Made by a program: the position numbers and the translations under genes. Shown here piece by piece: positions 20,748 through 24,552 of a stretch of DNA of 24,552 bases. The stretch is from a virus. Positions within the stretch are counted from its first letter, which is position 1. Each line of letters opens with the position of its first letter. The DNA lies in the IMG/VR virus record IMGVR_UViG_3300020020_000153, positions 1-24,552 of that record. One strand, 5' to 3'. The notes below the pieces were generated by a model. That model searched no databases. It was not told the DNA's origin and was given only the letters and a program-made list of their open reading frames with translations.

Positions 20748-22042
20748 GGGATTACCCCTTCCAATTCAATAACCGAATCGGGATCATTCGGGGCAAGCCG
20801 ATTACCCAAACGGATTTCGTCAATCGTCTTAGCTCGGTTTCCATGCTCATCAATCAAGTTGAATAGGGTTTGGTCCGTTTGTGCCCGAGTCAAATCGTCC
20901 GCCCGAATGTAATCGTCCCGGTTGAATTCAACTCGGGTACCCCTAGGCAGTAGCCAATTAGACATTGCCCTAGCGGCAAATGCGGCAGCCGTTCTAAGTG
21001 TGGTTCTCCAATGGAAATCAAGAAGTGAAATCGCATTGGCGTAAGTAAGTCCGCCCGGTTGCGGCAATCCGACCAAATAGGGTGGAACGCCCAAAGCGGC
21101 ACAAATCCTTGTTTCGTCAAAGATTCGTTGCTCCAACATCATCATTTCACGGGGAGAAATGGTGAGGGTTTCCAATTCCAAAGTTCCCGAAAGGATTGCC
21201 GGAGCACCCTGCCGATTACGTGAACCTTCGACCCAACGGCTTTGCAAATCGGAAGCTTCTTTACTATTCAACTTCCGTTGCGATTTGAGAACCGCCCATG
21301 GAATACCGCCACGGGTAGCTAGGTCGGTATTCATCCTTTCCAATGCTGCCGCCGATGCGATGGATTTAGCGGCCCATTCGAGCGGCCCAATGCCTCGCAA
21401 GTTGGTAGGCATGGATTGGTATTTGATATGACAAACATCATTCGGGTCTAGGGTGAGGTTTCCCAAACGGTATTCAATTGCGCCATCGGACAATTCGATA
21501 TTGACCAATTGCGGATTAAGAACGACAAACCGAGCTACCGACCCAATACCGCCCGGCCCCAAACCGTCTTTGTATCTACCCGTAGCCCAAAGGATTACTT
21601 CGCCCATTGCGTAATAGGTATTAAAGATTTGTTTCGCCGCTTCGGAGAAATCGGAATACAAACTAGGTTCGGGATTATTCGACCAATCGGGTAATGCGAC
21701 TACCTTTACCCCTTTGACACCGTAAATGGGAAAGGATGCCAATTGCCGACTATTCAAATCAATGCAAGTCCATAGCGTTGATACAAGCCGTTGTGGAAAG
21801 GCATCACCATTCCATAACGGCGTTTCCCATCCCGTAGGCCATCCTTGCCAGGCTTGTACTTCTGGCATATGCCCCGAAGATTCCAAATGACCTTCGGGAT
21901 ACATAACGTGATTATCGCCAAATCCCGGCTCTACATTGTCGCCAACGGAACCACTCACGGGATTGCTATTAGGGTTGGAATCCCTAGGAATCGCCCTATT
22001 TCGATAGTCCCGAATGACGATTAGGGAATTAGGGTCAGACAT
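20744..22042 (-). CDS. Portal protein, HK97 family
   Basis: A 432-aa protein starting MSDPNSLIVIRDYRNRAIPR. After a disordered, Asn/Ser-rich N-terminus, typical portal elements follow: VSTLWTCIDLNSRQLASFPI, IKYQSMPTNLRGIGPLEWAA, GTLELETLTISPREMMMLEQ and RICAALGVPPYLVGLPQPGG with the channel-helix region LDFHWRTTLRTAAAF. The dodecameric portal is the DNA entry/exit vertex and terminase docking site. It is the first gene of the leftward virion operon and diverges from the terminase genes across a 56-bp gap. Confidence 0.92.
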   Translation of the reverse strand: MSDPNSLIVIRDYRNRAIPRDSNPNSNPVSGSVGDNVEPGFGDNHVMYPEGHLESSGHMPEVQAWQGWPTGWETPLWNGDAFPQRLVSTLWTCIDLNSRQLASFPIYGVKGVKVVALPDWSNNPEPSLYSDFSEAAKQIFNTYYAMGEVILWATGRYKDGLGPGGIGSVARFVVLNPQLVNIELSDGAIEYRLGNLTLDPNDVCHIKYQSMPTNLRGIGPLEWAAKSIASAAALERMNTDLATRGGIPWAVLKSQRKLNSKEASDLQSRWVEGSRNRQGAPAILSGTLELETLTISPREMMMLEQRIFDETRICAALGVPPYLVGLPQPGGLTYANAISLLDFHWRTTLRTAAAFAARAMSNWLLPRGTRVEFNRDDYIRADDLTRAQTDQTLFNLIDEHGNRAKTIDEIRLGNRLAPNDPDSVIELEGVIP

Positions 22043-22098
22043 CGCAAATCACTCTCGCACATATTGCGCCTAAGTGCAATCGGTAGTTAACTCCACAC
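22043..22098. promoter_or_regulatory. 56-bp divergent late-promoter region
   Basis: This is the only space from which both the virion operon (left) and the HNH/terminase pair (right) can be started. It carries an ATTGC...GCAAT inverted repeat (22063-22067, 22076-22080) with an 8-base loop. No consensus sigma70 promoter is clear on either strand, suggesting an activator-dependent late promoter. Confidence 0.4.
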
Positions 22099-22365
22099 AT
22101 GACCGGCGTTCGATATAAGAAACATTTAGACGATCCCGCATATAGGGCTTACAAGCAATGGCTAGCTATGGAGGAAATCCAATGCCATGAATCGGATTGC
22201 GTCAATCGGGCATCAACTCCCGACCATTGCCCACCTATTTCCGAATTTCCCGACCCTTCGCTTTGGTCGGGAGTATTCAAACCACATTGCCGGTATCACT
22301 CAAATCGGCAGGGAGCGTTAATGCGTTGGGCACGTAAGGCCCCTACCAACACAAGGGAATGGTGA
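22099..22365 (+). CDS. Small HNH endonuclease-like protein
   Basis: An 88-aa protein starting MTGVRYKKHLDDPAYRAYKQ. It has an HNH-type layout: C-x4-C (CHESDC), TPDHCPP where DH would be the first catalytic pair, a WSGV spacer, and PHCRYHSNRQG as the closing zinc/N element. HNH proteins beside the terminase are required for cos cleavage by some HK97-like phages, so this may be the packaging nuclease partner. There is no ribosome site before the ATG, so a leaderless transcript is possible. The stop overlaps the terminase ATG (TGATG). Confidence 0.75.
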   Translation: MTGVRYKKHLDDPAYRAYKQWLAMEEIQCHESDCVNRASTPDHCPPISEFPDPSLWSGVFKPHCRYHSNRQGALMRWARKAPTNTREW

Positions 22366-23840
22366 TGATTACAACGGCGGCAGCACCACGCATTAGCACA
22401 AAGCTAGATACGTACAAACCGAATCTAGGTTGGTACTTCGACGAAATGAGTAACCAATTAGGGTTTGAACCCTACGCATGGCAAACGTTGGTCAATTCAA
22501 CTAGCACCATGCTTTCCGAAAGGGGCACGCCATTTGAGGGACAATCAAGCCTTAAATACAATTCGTCTCATGTCGGCGTCATGGTTGGGCGTCAAAGCGG
22601 AAAGACGAAATGGGCGGCAGCTAGGGTAATGGGTCAAGCAATGTTGCCGTATAGAACCGACATTGCCGAAATCGTTGGGCTAAAGCGAATCATTCCGCAA
22701 CAAATCGTATATACCGCACAAAGGCGAGTTACCGCCGTTGAACGGTGGAAGGAACATTGCGGAATCATCGTGGACTATATGGGTGAATATGTAGAGCATC
22801 TAGCGGGACAAACGGGGCATGAATGCCTCACGTTTACCAATGGGTCAACGTATAAGCCTGTCACACCTACCAAGAATGCCGCTAGAGGCATGACGGCTGA
22901 TCTAGTGATTGTTGATGAGGCCTTAACGCATTCGCTTTGGTTGCTCGGTACGTTGCGGCCCATCATGGCCCAAAGGCATTCGGCTAACGGTTGTATCGGC
23001 TCACAATTCGTCGTTATCTCCAATGCCGGTAATGATGATTCGGAGCTACTTAATCATTTGCAAGAATTGGGGCACCGGGCGGTTAAAGCCGATGATGATT
23101 CACGGGTTTGGTTTGAATGGTCGATGAATCCCGGGAGCGATCCATTAGCGGAATCAACATGGCTAGACACAATGCCTACCCTCAATCAACCAAACGGCAT
23201 TTCCCTAGAGTTTATGCGTGAGGAAATGGCGTCAATGCGATTGGGCGACTTTATGCGTGAGTATTTGTGCCATAAGACTAATGACGGTTCCGATAGGGTT
23301 ATTGATTGGGAGCAATGGCAGACCCTATATCGTGACGATGTTTGGTTGACCAATGATCCTGTCATTGCCATTGACGTTTCATGGGATAGGCAACGGGCGG
23401 CAATCGTAGGTTGTAGCTCGGTAGGCGACTATCTGCCAATTGAAGTAATCCAAGCGGCCGAAGGAGTTGATTGGATTATTGATAGGACAATTGACATTGC
23501 CGAACGTAGGGGTTGTGCGGTAGTTATCGATACCGGAGGCCCGGCAGCATCAATGGTGATGATTCTAGAGAATAGAGGAATTGAAGTTATTCCTTATGCG
23601 GCTAAAGATGTAGCAAATGCCGCAGCTTGTTTCTATGACAATGTGCGATCAAAGCGAATCACACATTTGAATGACTTTCGTTTGAATGACGCTATCAAAG
23701 GTGCGACTAAGCGGCCGATTGGCGAACGATGGGGATTCAACCGTAAAGGCAATGTTGATATCTCACCACTAGTGGCAGCATCATTTGCCGTTTATGCGAT
23801 TGAATCGGGTCGATTCGACAAGCCGACCCTATTCACATAA
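22365..23840 (+). CDS. Terminase large subunit
   Basis: A 491-aa packaging motor from ATG 22365, which is spaced 6 bases from AAGGGA; an ATG at 22359 is immediately upstream but leaves no spacing. Walker A is GRQSGKT (residues 75-81), Walker B LVIVDEA (D184, E185), followed by coupling motif VVISNAGNDD. The RNase-H-like nuclease domain begins VIAIDVSWDRQRAAIVGC, continues with CAVVIDTGGPAA and ends around NVDISPLVAASFA. It cuts and pumps genomic DNA into proheads. It is on the opposite strand to the portal. No small terminase is recognisable nearby. Confidence 0.93.
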   Translation: MITTAAAPRISTKLDTYKPNLGWYFDEMSNQLGFEPYAWQTLVNSTSTMLSERGTPFEGQSSLKYNSSHVGVMVGRQSGKTKWAAARVMGQAMLPYRTDIAEIVGLKRIIPQQIVYTAQRRVTAVERWKEHCGIIVDYMGEYVEHLAGQTGHECLTFTNGSTYKPVTPTKNAARGMTADLVIVDEALTHSLWLLGTLRPIMAQRHSANGCIGSQFVVISNAGNDDSELLNHLQELGHRAVKADDDSRVWFEWSMNPGSDPLAESTWLDTMPTLNQPNGISLEFMREEMASMRLGDFMREYLCHKTNDGSDRVIDWEQWQTLYRDDVWLTNDPVIAIDVSWDRQRAAIVGCSSVGDYLPIEVIQAAEGVDWIIDRTIDIAERRGCAVVIDTGGPAASMVMILENRGIEVIPYAAKDVANAAACFYDNVRSKRITHLNDFRLNDAIKGATKRPIGERWGFNRKGNVDISPLVAASFAVYAIESGRFDKPTLFT

Positions 23841-23959
23841 GCAATCGGTCACGAGGCCTCACGTTGCGTTCTACGGGCCTACGGGCTCGGGATGGCGCAA
23901 CCGTCGCCCGGAGGCCCTAGAGGCCCGTAGGCGGCAACGTGGCGGGAGCTAGGCGGCCC
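23841..23959. repeat. GC-rich dispersed repeat at the terminase/lysin convergent junction
   Basis: CTACGGGCCT (23871-23880) and AGGCCCGTAG (23921-23930) form a 10-bp inverted repeat with a 40-base loop. Positions 23871-23891 match 3527-3548 with one indel, and the 22 bases 23920-23941 are an exact inverted copy of 9419-9440. It probably acts as a bidirectional terminator. No gene is seen. Confidence 0.75.
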
Positions 23960-24079
23960 CTAGCGGCGAATCCACGTACGTAGTCGGTCCAAACCAATCG
24001 CAATCGGAATAAGTAGTGCCCAAAGCAGTAGCCCAATGGCGCACCATATCGCTAAGCGGATTCGGGTTAGAGTTTCCAT
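23960..24079 (-). CDS. 39-aa single-helix membrane protein
   Basis: ATG at 24079-24077 overlaps the transglycosylase stop by 13 bases; the frame ends in TAG at 23960. The product METLTRIRLAIWCAIGLLLW continues ALLIPIAIGLDRLRTWIRR: one hydrophobic helix of about 20 residues between short basic ends, as in very small holins or pinholin-like proteins. It sits right after a cell-wall hydrolase gene, which suggests a lysis or wall-entry role. It is below usual length cut-offs and easily missed. Confidence 0.55.
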   Translation of the reverse strand: METLTRIRLAIWCAIGLLLWALLIPIAIGLDRLRTWIRR

Positions 24080-24552
24080 GGTCCATATCCATCATATTCA
24101 AATAGGGTGGTTGCGGCACGGATATTGAATTCTGGTAGCTGCAATTTGGCAACCGTGCAACTCTCGCCCAATTGCCTTGCGATATAGCGACAATTACTCG
24201 GCATGATTTGAAGTAGGCCAGTTGCGCCACTCGGGTTTCGCACTAACGGTTTGCATCGTGATTCCCTATACATGATGCGGGACATTCGTTCAATAGACCA
24301 ACCCGGATCATATTCGGCAAGTAAACCTTCGGCCCCAACGCAACGACCATTAGCGCTATCCGACGTAAAGCGAATAGGCTCGGGAGCGGGAGCGGTTATC
24401 GGGGGATTTAGGCGCACGGCAACATCGTAGGCAATAGCCGGTTCGGAGAGTGGCGGCAATTCCACGGGATAATCGGCAGCGTCAACGGTTGACCAATTTA
24501 TGCCCGGTTTATCGGCTCGAGCATAAACGGCAGCGTCAACGGTTGCCCAATT
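24067..24552 (-). CDS. Lytic transglycosylase-like protein, N-terminus outside the window
   Basis: A soluble-lytic-transglycosylase/goose-lysozyme-like domain: MSRIMYRESRCKPLVRNPSG with the catalytic Glu, then ATGLLQIMPSNCRYIA, the typical SLT motif order. The frame stays open upstream to the window edge (162 residues visible), and no ribosome site precedes the internal GTG at 24465, so I treat the gene as continuing outward. The N-terminal part is Pro-rich and contains a duplicated NW(A/S)TVDAA motif. Cysteines at three places could form disulfides, pointing to an exported or virion-associated enzyme. It could be a second endolysin or a tail-associated wall hydrolase. Confidence 0.75.
   Translation of the reverse strand, partial: NWATVDAAVYARADKPGINWSTVDAADYPVELPPLSEPAIAYDVAVRLNPPITAPAPEPIRFTSDSANGRCVGAEGLLAEYDPGWSIERMSRIMYRESRCKPLVRNPSGATGLLQIMPSNCRYIARQLGESCTVAKLQLPEFNIRAATTLFEYDGYGPWKL
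24474..24552 (-). repeat. 54-bp-spaced direct repeat in the transglycosylase N-terminus
   Basis: cggcagcgtcaacggttg is found at 24474-24491 and again at 24528-24545, with the following bases also matching except one. The spacing is 54 bp (18 codons), so the protein carries a duplicated segment NW(A/S)TVDAA. More copies may lie beyond the window. Confidence 0.75.

Noticed and set aside
23949-24230. A 93-codon minus-strand frame overlapping the transglycosylase
   Set aside because: It overlaps the transglycosylase coding region out of frame for most of its length; the 39-codon membrane frame next to it is a better gene.
1-24552. tRNA genes, insertion sequences, CRISPR arrays, toxin-antitoxin or restriction systems
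   Set aside because: I looked for tRNA-like T-arms, transposase motifs, regular repeat-spacer spacing and typical defence domains and saw none that hold up.

Overview
The window is most of the genome of a temperate, non-contractile-tailed (siphovirus-type) double-stranded DNA phage, probably infecting an actinobacterium. The sequence shows an HK97-type head module (terminase, portal, protease, capsid), a tape measure, a large serine integrase with an apparently intact attP, and an Lsr2-like zinc protein. The actinobacterial host is inferred from the Lsr2-like protein, the large serine integrase, and the many small zinc-binding and tail proteins that resemble actinophage families. Base composition is near 50% GC by eye. 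Leu codons CTA and TTG dominate and CTG is almost absent, so this is not a typical high-GC mycobacterial or streptomycete phage. Because attP is undivided and the integrase lies mid-window, I read it as a free phage or circular form rather than an integrated prophage.

Layout. (1) 1-5743, minus strand: a tightly overlapping early/replication operon. Reading from 5743 downward it encodes an HTH excisionase-like protein, a RusA resolvase, a secreted Thr-rich protein, a small Cys-rich protein, a RecB/Cas4-like nuclease, an SSB-like protein, two small proteins and a RepA/DnaB-like ATPase. A gap with a G-rich hairpin follows, then small zinc and membrane proteins running off the left edge. (2) 5744-5895: divergent control region. 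(3) 5896-7132, plus strand: four overlapping small genes (zinc ribbon, Lsr2-like, Cys-rich, winged-helix-like), closed by a strong hairpin terminator. (4) 7193-9270: a minus-strand small basic gene, a 52-bp palindromic attP candidate and the serine integrase with its terminator. (5) 9543-22042, minus strand: the virion operon, from portal at the right through protease, an amidase plus two membrane proteins, capsid, head-tail joining, tail tube, tail chaperones, tape measure, a tail hub with a LamG-like domain, and two paralogous tail-tip proteins. (6) 22099-23840, plus strand: HNH protein and terminase large subunit, divergent from the portal. (7) 23960-24552, minus strand: a 39-aa membrane protein and a lytic transglycosylase that runs off the right edge.

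Two repeat systems stand out. A 13-bp asymmetric motif, GACCAGGGACGAT, occurs exactly three times and nearly exactly a fourth time, with weaker copies, only in the left 9.5 kb and mostly at regulatory positions. It resembles a stoperator/operator network. A GC-rich AGGCCCGTAG-type repeat family occupies two convergent gene junctions and the integrase upstream region, and also lies in frame inside the nuclease gene and inside the loop of a two-helix membrane protein. Expected but not found: a DNA polymerase, a recognisable small terminase, a tyrosine integrase, tRNAs, CRISPR arrays and transposons.
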